This document shows, in pieces, positions 53,816 through 61,868 of a stretch of 64,000 bases of DNA (the stretch's first letter is position 1; each line of letters starts with the position of its first letter). The stretch covers positions 124,001-188,000 of the forward strand of contig CALOAX010000005.1 in NCBI GenBank assembly GCA_942491485.1, in the 5' to 3' direction. A program made the translations under genes and the position numbers. Under the pieces are notes generated by a model. That model saw nothing but the letters and a program-made list of their open reading frames with translations. It ran no database searches and was not told the origin of the DNA. The stretch is from Desulfoluna sp942491485. GTDB lineage: Bacteria; Desulfobacterota; Desulfobacteria; Desulfobacterales; Desulfolunaceae.

Positions 53816-54222
53816 GTGGGGTGACGGTGGGTTGGTTCGGATTTGTGGTCCGGAGGTTCCTGGTTTGTTGCACCGGGTAATTTTTTTTTATTTTTCAGGG
53901 CTCGGCCTTAAAATAGTGGCATAGGAACGCTACAGGGAACATTCGAGGAAATGAGGTGTTCTTGCGCTTGCCTCAACATCAAAAACCCAAAAAATATTTT
54001 CATTTTAACGGGTTGCTTGGGCGTGGGTGTATCTTTGATGTTGAAAAAGGCAGGGGTGTGTGGTATATTTATTGAGATGTCGTATTGGCGGCTACATTTA
54101 TCCTAATTTACTATTTGACTCGACGATTGCATACGAAACTTAGAATCTTCTGTCAATAGCAATGTTCAAATTTCTTGAATAAAGCTCTTGATGTGATCGT
54201 CAGAGTAGCAACAGGTGAGGAC
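53816..54222. other. AT-rich stretch upstream of carD
   Basis: About 400 bases with runs of A and T and no gene. A TTGACT at 54117-54122 could be a -35 box, but no well-spaced -10 follows, so the carD promoter is not assigned. Confidence 0.35.
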
Positions 54223-54762
54223 ATGGGACATACAGATAATCTGGAGTTTCAGGCAGGTGACCTCGCGGTATATCCGGCACACGGTGTGGGACGTATCGAA
54301 TCCATCGAGATTAAGGAAATCGGTGGAGAGGATATGACCTTTTACATTATGAAAGTTCTTGAAAATGGCATGGTAATCATGATTCCTACCGCTAACGTAG
54401 AGTCGGTGGGTCTCAGACGGGTCATCAAGGAAGACGACATTCCCAAGGTCTATGAAGTGATGACCCAGAAGCGGGAGTGCGCCTTCGACAACCAGACCTG
54501 GAACCGCCGTTACCGCGAATATATGGAAAAGATCAAGACGGGATCCCTTTTTGACGTGGCTGAGGTGTTCAGAGACCTCTTTCTTCTGCGTTTGACCAAG
54601 GATCTCTCCTTTGGGGAGCGAAAGCTTCTCGATACCGCTCAGAGCCTTCTCCTGAAGGAGCTGTGCATGGCCAAGCAGACCGACGAAAAGTCCATGATGC
54701 AGGAAATTGAGTCCCTTTTCAGCGATGAAGGGATCACTGGACCACAAGCTGAATTGGCATAA
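54223..54762 (+). CDS. CarD/CdnL-family transcription regulator
   Basis: 179 residues. The N-terminal Tudor-like RNA polymerase-interacting domain (FQAGDLAVYPAHGVGRIESIE, then MIPTANVESVGLRRV) contacts the beta subunit. The C-terminal helical half (NRRYREYMEKIKTGSLFDVAEVFRDLFLL) contacts promoter DNA. It stabilises open complexes, notably at rRNA promoters. I chose ATG 54223 (MGHTDNLEFQAGD) next to AGGTGAGG; the frame extends to 54175, but the longer N-terminus is not typical. It precedes the pseudouridine synthase by eight bases. Confidence 0.93.
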   Translation: MGHTDNLEFQAGDLAVYPAHGVGRIESIEIKEIGGEDMTFYIMKVLENGMVIMIPTANVESVGLRRVIKEDDIPKVYEVMTQKRECAFDNQTWNRRYREYMEKIKTGSLFDVAEVFRDLFLLRLTKDLSFGERKLLDTAQSLLLKELCMAKQTDEKSMMQEIESLFSDEGITGPQAELA

Positions 54763-54770
54763 GTATTCCA

Positions 54771-55757
54771 TTGACGACCAAAATCGATAGTTTGGATCAG
54801 CAAGGCGCCTGTTCCGTGACGGTTACCACCGAAGATCACGGACGGCGCCTTGATCTGTTTGTGGCGGATAAAGGCTTGGTTCTCTCACGGAGCCAGGCTT
54901 CTCAATTTATCAAGCATGGCTATATCACCGTGAACGGTGAGGCCAGAAAGCCCAAGCACAAGGTGCGTGAAGGGGAGCATGTGACGGCGGTTTTGCCCGA
55001 AGTGAAGCCCCTGACCCTTGCGCCTGAAGCCATTGACCTTGAGATCATTCATGCTGATGAGGATCTTGTGGTGGTCAACAAGCAGCGGGGTCTCGTGGTG
55101 CATCCTGCGGCCGGGCATGAGTCCGGTACCCTGGTGAACGCCATGCTGCACCACTTTCCCCACATGGAGGGGATCTGTGGCGAGCTGCGGCCCGGGATTG
55201 TACATCGCCTGGACAAAGACACCACAGGCCTGATCGTGGTGGCCCTGAATCAGAGAGCTCTCCTTGAACTTACACGCCAGTTCAAAGCGCGTGAGGTGAA
55301 GAAACGATACCGTGCCCTGGTGTTCGGTGAGGTTTCCGATGACAGCGGTATCATTGATCAGCCCATTGGCAGGGACCCCCGGGACCGGAAGCGCATGGGG
55401 GTGAACTCTCCTGTGGGCAGGGCATCGGAAACCCATTACACCGTGGCAGATCGCTATCAGGGTGCCACACTCCTGGATGTTGACCTGAAAACGGGTCGGA
55501 CCCATCAGATTCGTGTCCACACCCATTGGCTTGGTCACCCGGTGGTGGGTGATCCCGTTTACACCCGACGTAAAGCTGACCGGGACCTTCCCCAGTCTGC
55601 CCCCTTAAGGGCGTCGATCAGGCAGCTTTCCGGCCAACTCCTCCATGCGCACACCCTTGCCTTCCATCATCCCGGAACAGGAGACAGGATGAAGTTTACC
55701 GCTCCGTTGCCGGACGATTTTTCCGAGGTCCTGTCCCTTTTGGGCGCCCGTGCATAA
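54771..55757 (+). CDS. RluA-family pseudouridine synthase (RluD-like)
   Basis: 328 residues. The N-terminal S4 RNA-binding domain (SRSQASQFIKHGYITVNGE) precedes the catalytic domain with GIVHRLDKDTTGLIVVA, whose Asp attacks the uridine. LKTGRTHQIRVH is also present. RluD-type enzymes modify helix 69 of 23S rRNA. The start is probably TTG 54771, eight bases after carD, with no ATG nearby. Exact target uridines are not determinable. Confidence 0.93.
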   Translation: MTTKIDSLDQQGACSVTVTTEDHGRRLDLFVADKGLVLSRSQASQFIKHGYITVNGEARKPKHKVREGEHVTAVLPEVKPLTLAPEAIDLEIIHADEDLVVVNKQRGLVVHPAAGHESGTLVNAMLHHFPHMEGICGELRPGIVHRLDKDTTGLIVVALNQRALLELTRQFKAREVKKRYRALVFGEVSDDSGIIDQPIGRDPRDRKRMGVNSPVGRASETHYTVADRYQGATLLDVDLKTGRTHQIRVHTHWLGHPVVGDPVYTRRKADRDLPQSAPLRASIRQLSGQLLHAHTLAFHHPGTGDRMKFTAPLPDDFSEVLSLLGARA

Positions 55758-56323
55758 ACTTGCCTGGCTGATCATGTGACCCGCTCTTTTGTGAACGGGT
55801 GACTCAGGCACTCCAGCCCGACTCTATGGGTGGCACGGCGATTCCATTTTTTGTGTGATTGAAGCGTCGCTGTCCCCTCTCTTCTGCGTTGCATAACCTT
55901 TTTGCTTCATCTGCCCTGATGTAAGGGATTTATACCTTCCTTCTTTATTCATATGAGCTCCTTCCAAATGGTTGCTACGTTCCTTTTTCCTTTGTGGGGT
56001 GAGAGGGAACACAGCTGTTTCTGTCATTTCTAACCACCTAAAAATGCCTTGACATCTCGATATGAGAGGACTAATGATGATGGGGCAGCATAAGAACTTT
56101 CCTGATAATATTTCCGTTCCTTGTTAGAGTAAATTGAGCACGATTCGGGCAGTGAAAAGTTGTTTATTCACTGACTGGATAAAAGGGGTAATGGGGGGTT
56201 GATTCGTCCCTGCGGATTGCCTCACCCCTTGAAGAGATGACCGAAAGACGACGATACGTCTGGAACGTTTTTTCTTGTGCGCACCGGTATAACTAAGTTT
56301 GCGAAACGGTATGGGGGTTGTTT
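55758..56323. other. Intergenic stretch upstream of the nuo operon
   Basis: No gene is seen. A perfect inverted repeat CAGTGAA (56150-56156) / TTCACTG (56167-56173) with a 10-base spacer lies about 150 bases before nuoA and could bind a regulator. Another small stem AGACG/CGTCT occurs near 56246-56261. The operon promoter must lie here, but its boxes are not clear. Confidence 0.4.
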
Positions 56324-56713
56324 ATGGATTCGGTGTTAGCCATCGATTACCTGTATGTCATGCTTTTCATTTTTGGCGGATTTACCGCCGCCTTTCTTCC
56401 CTTTATCATCGCCTGGCTCATACGCCCAAAAACTGTCGTCACTGTTAGGTCTCACCAGACCTATGAGTGCGGGATCGAGCCCTTCAATCAAATGTGGGAT
56501 TATCGCTTTGGCGTCTCATACTATCTCTATGCGCTGATATTTTTGGCCTTTGATGTGGATGTGCTCTACCTTTTTCCGGTGGCCTCGGTCTTTGACAGGG
56601 TCTCCGGTGTGAGGGGGGTGGTTGAGTTTTTTATCTTCATCGGTATTCTCAGCCTCGCCATTGTCTATGCCTGGAATAAAGGGGTCTTTACCTGGGAGAA
56701 GAAAAAGGCATGA
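56324..56713 (+). CDS. nuoA: NADH-quinone oxidoreductase subunit A
   Basis: 129 residues, three membrane helices. The conserved loop YECGIEPFNQMWDYRFGVSYY links helices 1 and 2, and FLAFDVDVLYLFP is in helix 2. It sits at the hinge between the quinone site and the membrane arm of complex I. The start is ATG 56324 behind GGGGG. It overlaps nuoB by four bases. Confidence 0.96.
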   Translation: MDSVLAIDYLYVMLFIFGGFTAAFLPFIIAWLIRPKTVVTVRSHQTYECGIEPFNQMWDYRFGVSYYLYALIFLAFDVDVLYLFPVASVFDRVSGVRGVVEFFIFIGILSLAIVYAWNKGVFTWEKKKA

Positions 56714-57288
56714 AAGAGATCGAACGCTACGCGAAATATTTGAAGGATGAATCCGCCGCCAGCGCCCAGGAAGTCGAGGGCGGAGCCATGGGAAGCTTCC
56801 CTCTCACCAAACAGATCCTTTCCGTCTGCCAGGCCAACTCCCTCTGGCCCATGACTTTTGGTCTTGCCTGTTGTGCCATTGAGATGATGGCCTCCGGCAT
56901 GGCGCGAATCGATATGGCCCGCTACGGCGCCGAGGTGTTTCGCCCCTCCGCGCGTCAGTGCGACCTTCTCATCGTTTCCGGCACGGTCACCAAGAAGATG
57001 GCTCCAGCCCTGATGACTCTGTACGAGCAGATGCCCTCTCCCAAGTGGGTCATCGCCATGGGCAATTGTGCGATCTCCGGGGGGCCCTTTAAAGTGGAAG
57101 AGAACTACAACGTCATCGAAGGGGTGGATCAGCTGATCCCAGTGGACGTCTATATTCCGGGTTGTCCTCCCAGGCCTGAAGCCCTTATCGAGGGGATTTT
57201 AAAACTTCAGGAGAAGATTGCCGGGAAAAGGCATCCCTGGCCCCAGCGAAAGTTTAAGAAAGAGACGAAGATCCATCCCATTCCCTGA
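56710..57288 (+). CDS. nuoB: NADH-quinone oxidoreductase subunit B
   Basis: 192 residues. It holds cluster N2, the last iron-sulfur centre before quinone. All four ligands are visible: the adjacent pair in FGLACCAIEMM, and single Cys in GNCAISGGPF and IPGCPPRPEA. The start is ATG 56710, overlapping nuoA (ATGA). Confidence 0.97.
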   Translation: MKEIERYAKYLKDESAASAQEVEGGAMGSFPLTKQILSVCQANSLWPMTFGLACCAIEMMASGMARIDMARYGAEVFRPSARQCDLLIVSGTVTKKMAPALMTLYEQMPSPKWVIAMGNCAISGGPFKVEENYNVIEGVDQLIPVDVYIPGCPPRPEALIEGILKLQEKIAGKRHPWPQRKFKKETKIHPIP

Positions 57289-57332
57289 TCTGGCGGCGCA
57301 CCAGGCGCGTCACATGATTTGCGAGGTAGAGC

Positions 57333-57824
57333 GTGAAGAGTAACGAAGCGATTACAAAGCTGATGGATGCAGGATTTCAGGCGGAACCAGGGGAGGTAAA
57401 CCGCGTGGGGTACCATGTGAGGGTGGCCTTGGAGGCGACCCAGGTGCGGCCCTTTGCTCAATGGTTGCTCTCTGAAGGGTTCTTCATTGATTTCCTCTCT
57501 GCTGTGGATGTCTCTCCCGCCATTCAGGTGATCTATCAATTCGCCCATTTTGATGGCCCCTGCCGAATCAACGCACGGGTATCTCTCCCCGATTCGGGAG
57601 CCATTGACACCATCAGCGATATCTACCAGGGCGCATCCTGGCATGAGCGCGAGGCCCGCGATTTTTTCGGAGTCGTCTTTTCCGGGCATCCCAACCTGGT
57701 GCCCCTGATTCTCTGTGAAGAGGACAAGGACTTAAAACCCCTCCTGAAAAAAGAGGGCGCACGAAAACCCCTCGAAGAGGTCGGGTGGGGGGAGAAAGCC
57801 GCCCCAGAGGGTGCGGATTCGTAA
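57333..57824 (+). CDS. nuoC: NADH-quinone oxidoreductase subunit C
   Basis: 163 residues of the 30-kDa subunit family, part of the peripheral arm. The signature is YQGASWHEREARDFFGVVFSGHPNL. It starts at GTG 57333 and is separate from nuoD, unlike the fused NuoCD of enterobacteria. A 204-base gap with a repeat fragment follows before nuoD. Confidence 0.95.
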   Translation: MKSNEAITKLMDAGFQAEPGEVNRVGYHVRVALEATQVRPFAQWLLSEGFFIDFLSAVDVSPAIQVIYQFAHFDGPCRINARVSLPDSGAIDTISDIYQGASWHEREARDFFGVVFSGHPNLVPLILCEEDKDLKPLLKKEGARKPLEEVGWGEKAAPEGADS

Positions 57825-57945
57825 GGCACGAATACCTGAGTGTGTGTTTCCAAGTGAAGGCATTTTTCAGCGCTTTAGAATATCTACTTACATCACCCTG
57901 TGTGCCTCATTGCCCGACAGCTCGTTTCGATGCGGGATTGTGAGG

Positions 57946-57988
57946 CCTCCACGGGATCCTGGGGATCATCCCCCGGCCGCCGGAGGCA
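57946..57988 (-). repeat. GCCTCC element, copy 15 (fragment), between nuoC and nuoD
   Basis: On the minus strand GCCTCCGGCGGCCGGGGGAT followed by ATCCCCAGGATCCCG, the left end and stem 1 of the element. It lies inside the nuo operon, about 40 bases before the nuoD start. Confidence 0.6.
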
Positions 57989-58028
57989 TCAGGCTTGCTT
58001 ACGGCGACATTATCAAGGTGGAGCAGCG

Positions 58029-59147
58029 ATGGTAACCAAACTTGAAAAAATTGCCGGTCCCAAGCACCGGTTCCTGCTCAACATGGGGCCTCAGCACCCG
58101 AGTACCCATGGGGTGCTCCGGATCGTGCTGGAGATGGACGGCGAGTACGCCATGGAGCTGGACCCGGTTTTGGGCTACGGGCACCGCATGCATGAGAAGA
58201 TGGCTGAAGCACGCCCCACCAGTGGTTTTTACCCCAACACCGGACGCATGGACTACCTGGGGGCGATTCTCTTCAATCATGGCTATGTAGCGCTTTTGGA
58301 ACGCATGGCTGGCGTGGAGGTACCGGAACGGGCCGAGTACATCCGGGTGATCACCTCAGAGCTCAACCGCATCTCAAGCCACCTGGTGGGCATCGGGGCC
58401 TATGTTCTCGACCTCGGCGCCTTTACCCCCATCCTGTATGCCTTTGATGACCGCGAAAAGATTCTCGATATTCTAGAAGAGATCACCGGCTCACGCCTGA
58501 CGTACTGCTATGTGCGGACCGGCGGTGTTACAAAGGACATCGACGACACCTTTATTCGCAGAACCCGGGCCTTCATCGACCGCATGAGAGAGCGCCTTCC
58601 CATGTACAAGAACCTGGTCACCGACAACGTCATCTTTTTGAGACGTACCAAGGGAATCGGTGTCATCGATCGGAACATGGCCCTGCGTTACGGCATCACC
58701 GGACCGGTGTTGAGGGGGTCGGGCATCGCCTACGACGTGCGCAAGAGCGAACCCTACTCCATCTACGATCGCTTTGATTTTGACATTCCCACCGGTGAGA
58801 ACGGGGACTCCTTTGACCGCTATATCGTCCGTATACGAGAGATTGCACAGAGCCTCCGCATCATTGAGCAGGCCCTGGATGCCCTGCCCGACGGGCCGGT
58901 GATGGCCAAAACCAAAAAGCTGAAACTGCCCAAGGGGGAGTGCAACTTTACCGTGGAGGCGGCGCGTGGCTCCCTCTCCTACTATATCGTGGGCGACGGC
59001 AGTGACACCCCCTACCGTCTGAAGATCAGGGTTCCCTCATATTCCAACCTGAGCCCCCTGCCCGAACTTTGCAAAGGGATGCTTCTCTCTGACCTGGTGA
59101 CGGCCATGGGAAGCCTTGACCTGGTGATACCGGAAATCGACAGGTGA
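58029..59147 (+). CDS. nuoD: NADH-quinone oxidoreductase subunit D
   Basis: 372 residues of the 49-kDa subunit that shapes the quinone-binding site with NuoB. Motifs are NMGPQHPSTHGVLRIVLEMDGE, GYGHRMHEKMAE, RTGGVTKDI and a C-terminus typical of the family (DLVTAMGSLDLVIPEIDR). The start is ATG 58029 behind GGTGGAG. The frame extends upstream through the repeat to 57900, but that part is not credible. Confidence 0.97.
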   Translation: MVTKLEKIAGPKHRFLLNMGPQHPSTHGVLRIVLEMDGEYAMELDPVLGYGHRMHEKMAEARPTSGFYPNTGRMDYLGAILFNHGYVALLERMAGVEVPERAEYIRVITSELNRISSHLVGIGAYVLDLGAFTPILYAFDDREKILDILEEITGSRLTYCYVRTGGVTKDIDDTFIRRTRAFIDRMRERLPMYKNLVTDNVIFLRRTKGIGVIDRNMALRYGITGPVLRGSGIAYDVRKSEPYSIYDRFDFDIPTGENGDSFDRYIVRIREIAQSLRIIEQALDALPDGPVMAKTKKLKLPKGECNFTVEAARGSLSYYIVGDGSDTPYRLKIRVPSYSNLSPLPELCKGMLLSDLVTAMGSLDLVIPEIDR

Positions 59148-59149
59148 TT

Positions 59150-60130
59150 ATGGACACGATGCAACTGACATTTTATGACGTGCTGCGGATGGTGATCGCC
59201 TTTGTGCTGATGATCTCCCTTGTGTTTATCAACGCGCTGGTGATGGGCTACATGGAACGGAAGGTGGCCGCCAGAATCCAGAGGCGCTGGGGACCCATGG
59301 AAGTAGGGGTGCAGGGGTGGCTTCAGATGATCATCGACGGGGTCAAGATCATCGCCAAGCAACTCATCGTCCCACGGGATGCCGACCGAACCATCTTCCG
59401 CGTGGCGCCGCTCCTCTCCTTTACGCCGGTGGTGCTTCCGTTTCTGGTGATGCCCTTTTCAAAGAGCCTCATTGGACGGGACATCAACCTCGGCCTTATT
59501 TTTATCCTTGCCGTCGCTTCCATCAACGTCCTCTCCATTTTTATTGCTGGCTGGGCCTCCAACAACAAATACTCCCTCTTCGGTGCGGTACGCTCCGTCT
59601 CCCAGAACATCGCCTACGAGATTCCCATCCTGTTGTCCCTGCTGTCGGTGGTGATGATCACCAACACCTACAGCATGCAGGAGATTGTGGCAGCCCAGGG
59701 GACCGTCTGGTTCTGCCTCGTGCAGCCGGTGGCCTGTCTTATCTACCTGGTGTCGGCCGTGGCCGAAACCAACCGGGCGCCCTTTGACCTGCCCGAAGCG
59801 GAGAGTGAACTCACCGCCGGATTTCACACCGAGTACAGCGGCTTCGGCTTCTCGCTTTTCATGATCGCCGAGTACGCCAACATGTTCATCGTCTGCGCCG
59901 TCGCCACGGTTCTCTTCTTTGGCGGGTGGCATGGCCCCTTCAGCGGAGAGTACCTGGGAGCCCTCTGGTTCCTTCTGAAGGTCTTTCTCCTGATGCTCAC
60001 CATGATCTGGGTACGCTGGACATTTCCGAGGGTCAGGTTCGATCAGTTGATGAACCTCGCCTGGAAATACCTGATTCCCTTTTCCCTGGTGAACCTTCTT
60101 CTAACCGCCTTGATTGTGAAATGCATATGA
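59150..60130 (+). CDS. nuoH: NADH-quinone oxidoreductase subunit H
   Basis: 326 residues, about eight membrane helices. Conserved segments are YMERKVAARIQRRWGPMEVG and SVVAETNRAPFDLPE-like (here VAETNRAPFDLPEAESE), with GFHTEYSG. NuoH joins the quinone chamber to the proton-pumping arm. ATG 59150 is preceded by AGGTG; GTG 59144, overlapping the nuoD stop, is an alternative. It follows nuoD directly: nuoE, nuoF and nuoG are absent from their usual position. Confidence 0.97.
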   Translation: MDTMQLTFYDVLRMVIAFVLMISLVFINALVMGYMERKVAARIQRRWGPMEVGVQGWLQMIIDGVKIIAKQLIVPRDADRTIFRVAPLLSFTPVVLPFLVMPFSKSLIGRDINLGLIFILAVASINVLSIFIAGWASNNKYSLFGAVRSVSQNIAYEIPILLSLLSVVMITNTYSMQEIVAAQGTVWFCLVQPVACLIYLVSAVAETNRAPFDLPEAESELTAGFHTEYSGFGFSLFMIAEYANMFIVCAVATVLFFGGWHGPFSGEYLGALWFLLKVFLLMLTMIWVRWTFPRVRFDQLMNLAWKYLIPFSLVNLLLTALIVKCI

Positions 60131-60567
60131 GTGGATACTTCAGCGACCTGATAACCGGAAGCAAGAGCCTGCTGGTGGGGCTGGGGGTCACCTTTAAAGC
60201 CATCGTCTCTCCTGTGGTGACGGTGCAGTACCCCCGGGAAAAGATCGACGTGACCCCTGCCGTTCGCGGCCACATTGACCTTGTAAAGGATGAGAAGACA
60301 GGCACACACCGGTGCATCGTCTGCCTCTCCTGCATGAAGGCCTGCCCATGCCAGTGCATCACGGTCCAGGGAGAGAAGCAGGAGGGCGTCAAGGGAAAGG
60401 TCCTGACCCTTTTTACCCTGGACTTTACCAAGTGCAGTCTCTGTGGCCTCTGCGTGGAATCCTGCAAACCGAACGCCATCGATTTCTCAAACGAATACGA
60501 ACTGGCCGGTTTCTCCCGTGATGAGTTTTTCTACGACCTTCTGACACGCGTAAAGGAGCGGGCATGA
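60127..60567 (+). CDS. nuoI: NADH-quinone oxidoreductase subunit I
   Basis: 146 residues. Two [4Fe-4S] motifs, CIVCLSCMKACPCQCI and CSLCGLCVESCKPNAI, correspond to clusters N6a and N6b that pass electrons to N2. ATG 60127 overlaps the nuoH stop by four bases; ATG 60121 is an alternative. It is somewhat shorter than the typical subunit. Confidence 0.95.
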   Translation: MSGYFSDLITGSKSLLVGLGVTFKAIVSPVVTVQYPREKIDVTPAVRGHIDLVKDEKTGTHRCIVCLSCMKACPCQCITVQGEKQEGVKGKVLTLFTLDFTKCSLCGLCVESCKPNAIDFSNEYELAGFSRDEFFYDLLTRVKERA

Positions 60568-61082
60568 ATGTCTTGATGGATGTCCTCTTTTTCGGCTTTG
60601 TGGTGCTGACCATGGCCGGGGCTCTTCTGGCCGTTCGGGCCGGGGTCCTCATGCACGCCGTTCTCGGGCTTGCCATCTCCCTTCTGGGGGTGGCCGGGCT
60701 CTACCTTTATTTGGGAAGCCCCTTTCTGACCCTCATGCAGGTGCTCATTTACGTCGGCGCCATCTGCGTGGTGCTGGTCTTCGGCATCATGGTGGGCTAC
60801 ACCCCCAACGAAGTGGCGGAAAAGGTGGCCATGGGCAGAAACGCCTTTCTGGGGCTTTTGGCGTCAGGGACCGCTGCTTTTTTTCTCATGGTGATGGTCA
60901 TCGGACGCACCACATGGGTGCCCGCAGCCCACCGGCTGGGGGACTTTTCCATCGAACACGTCGGCGAAGGCCTGCTCCTTACCTGGTGCCTTGCCTTTGA
61001 ATTGATCTCAGTGGTGCTTTTAATCGCCATCGTGGGGGCCATTATCCTGGCCCGGGGTGGACGAGAGGAGGTGAGTCGATGA
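60564..61082 (+). CDS. nuoJ: NADH-quinone oxidoreductase subunit J
   Basis: 172 residues, five membrane helices, with the conserved stretch LGLAISLLGVAGLYLYLGSPFLTLMQVLIYVGAICVV in two parts of helix 2-3, including the pi-bulge helix region. It overlaps nuoI and nuoK by four bases each. Confidence 0.95.
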   Translation: MNVLMDVLFFGFVVLTMAGALLAVRAGVLMHAVLGLAISLLGVAGLYLYLGSPFLTLMQVLIYVGAICVVLVFGIMVGYTPNEVAEKVAMGRNAFLGLLASGTAAFFLMVMVIGRTTWVPAAHRLGDFSIEHVGEGLLLTWCLAFELISVVLLIAIVGAIILARGGREEVSR

Positions 61083-61396
61083 GCTTCCATGACAATCTCA
61101 ACACCTACCTGATCCTGGCCCTCTTTCTTCTGATGATGGGTATCTATGGCATGATCCGGCACAAAACCTTTATAGGCATGCTGATCTCCTCGGAGCTGGT
61201 GTTAAACGGCGCGGGCTTAAACTTCATGGCCTTCAACAAGTTCCTGGCTCCCGACCCCGCCGTGGGACAGATCTTCACCCTCTTTATCATGGGAATCGCC
61301 GCCGCCGAAGCCGCCATCGCCATCAGTTTTATCCTCGCCGTCTACCGAAAGTTCACCACCGGTGACCCGCAGGGCGTGACAGATTTGAAGGGATAA
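61079..61396 (+). CDS. nuoK: NADH-quinone oxidoreductase subunit K
   Basis: 105 residues, three helices, related to MrpC. Conserved Glu residues that carry protons are in ISSELVLNGAGLNF and AAAEAAIAISFIL. It overlaps nuoJ by four bases. A GCCTCC element follows nine bases after its stop. Confidence 0.95.
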   Translation: MSFHDNLNTYLILALFLLMMGIYGMIRHKTFIGMLISSELVLNGAGLNFMAFNKFLAPDPAVGQIFTLFIMGIAAAEAAIAISFILAVYRKFTTGDPQGVTDLKG

Positions 61397-61404
61397 AAAA
61401 CCGT

Positions 61405-61506
61405 GCCTCCGGCGGCAAGGGGATAAATCCCCTTGACCCCAGGTTCGCGAATGCTCCCGACCTTCGTTCCTCAGGTCGATCACATTCGCTGACGGGCTGC
61501 GCCCGT
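61405..61506 (+). repeat. GCCTCC element, copy 16, inside the nuo operon
   Basis: A full short-form copy. Stem 1 is CAAGGGGAT/ATCCCCTTG. The outer stem GCGAATG/CATTCGC (61447-61453 and 61483-61489) encloses CGACCT/AGGTCG (61458-61463 and 61473-61478), loop TCGTTCCTC. The third hairpin is ACGGGC/GCCCGT. It lies between nuoK and the next antiporter gene. Confidence 0.85.
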
Positions 61507-61714
61507 GGTCAGGGTCGAGGGTATAAATATTGGGGTGGGTTTTGTCCCCCTCCCTTATAGGTACCACAGGTTTTCAGGGGGCCTTCGAGCGCTATTCGAA
61601 GCCAAGAGGCATACCCCATCCAGTTGAATTCACGCCATCGTATCCACAGAGCCACGAAGCTTGTGGCAGCGCTGGCGACATCTCCGGCTTTGGAGGCGGG
61701 CGTAACCCGCGGCA

Positions 61715-61815
61715 AAGGCGACTGCGATTTGGCCCGAGGCACGAGGGACAAAGCGCATTCGCAACCCGCTTTCGAGGTGTTTTTGCCTAAGTGGCTTCGC
61801 CACCCTCGCAGCCGG
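61715..61815 (-). repeat. GCCTCC element, copy 17 (decayed)
   Basis: On the minus strand GGCTGCGAGGGTGGCG, CACCTCGAAAGCGGGTTGCG and AATGCGCTTTGTCCCTCG, followed by TGCCTCGGGCCAAATCGCAG. The elements are recognisable, but the GCCTCC end is lost. It is in the same gap as copy 16. Confidence 0.55.
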
Positions 61816-61868
61816 ATGCTGCTTTTGACCATGCAAGGCTGATATTAACCATACAAGGCTGATTCACG

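Noticed and set aside
57900..58028. N-terminal extension of nuoD
   Set aside because: It is translated from a GCCTCC repeat fragment; the true start has a good ribosome binding site at 58029.
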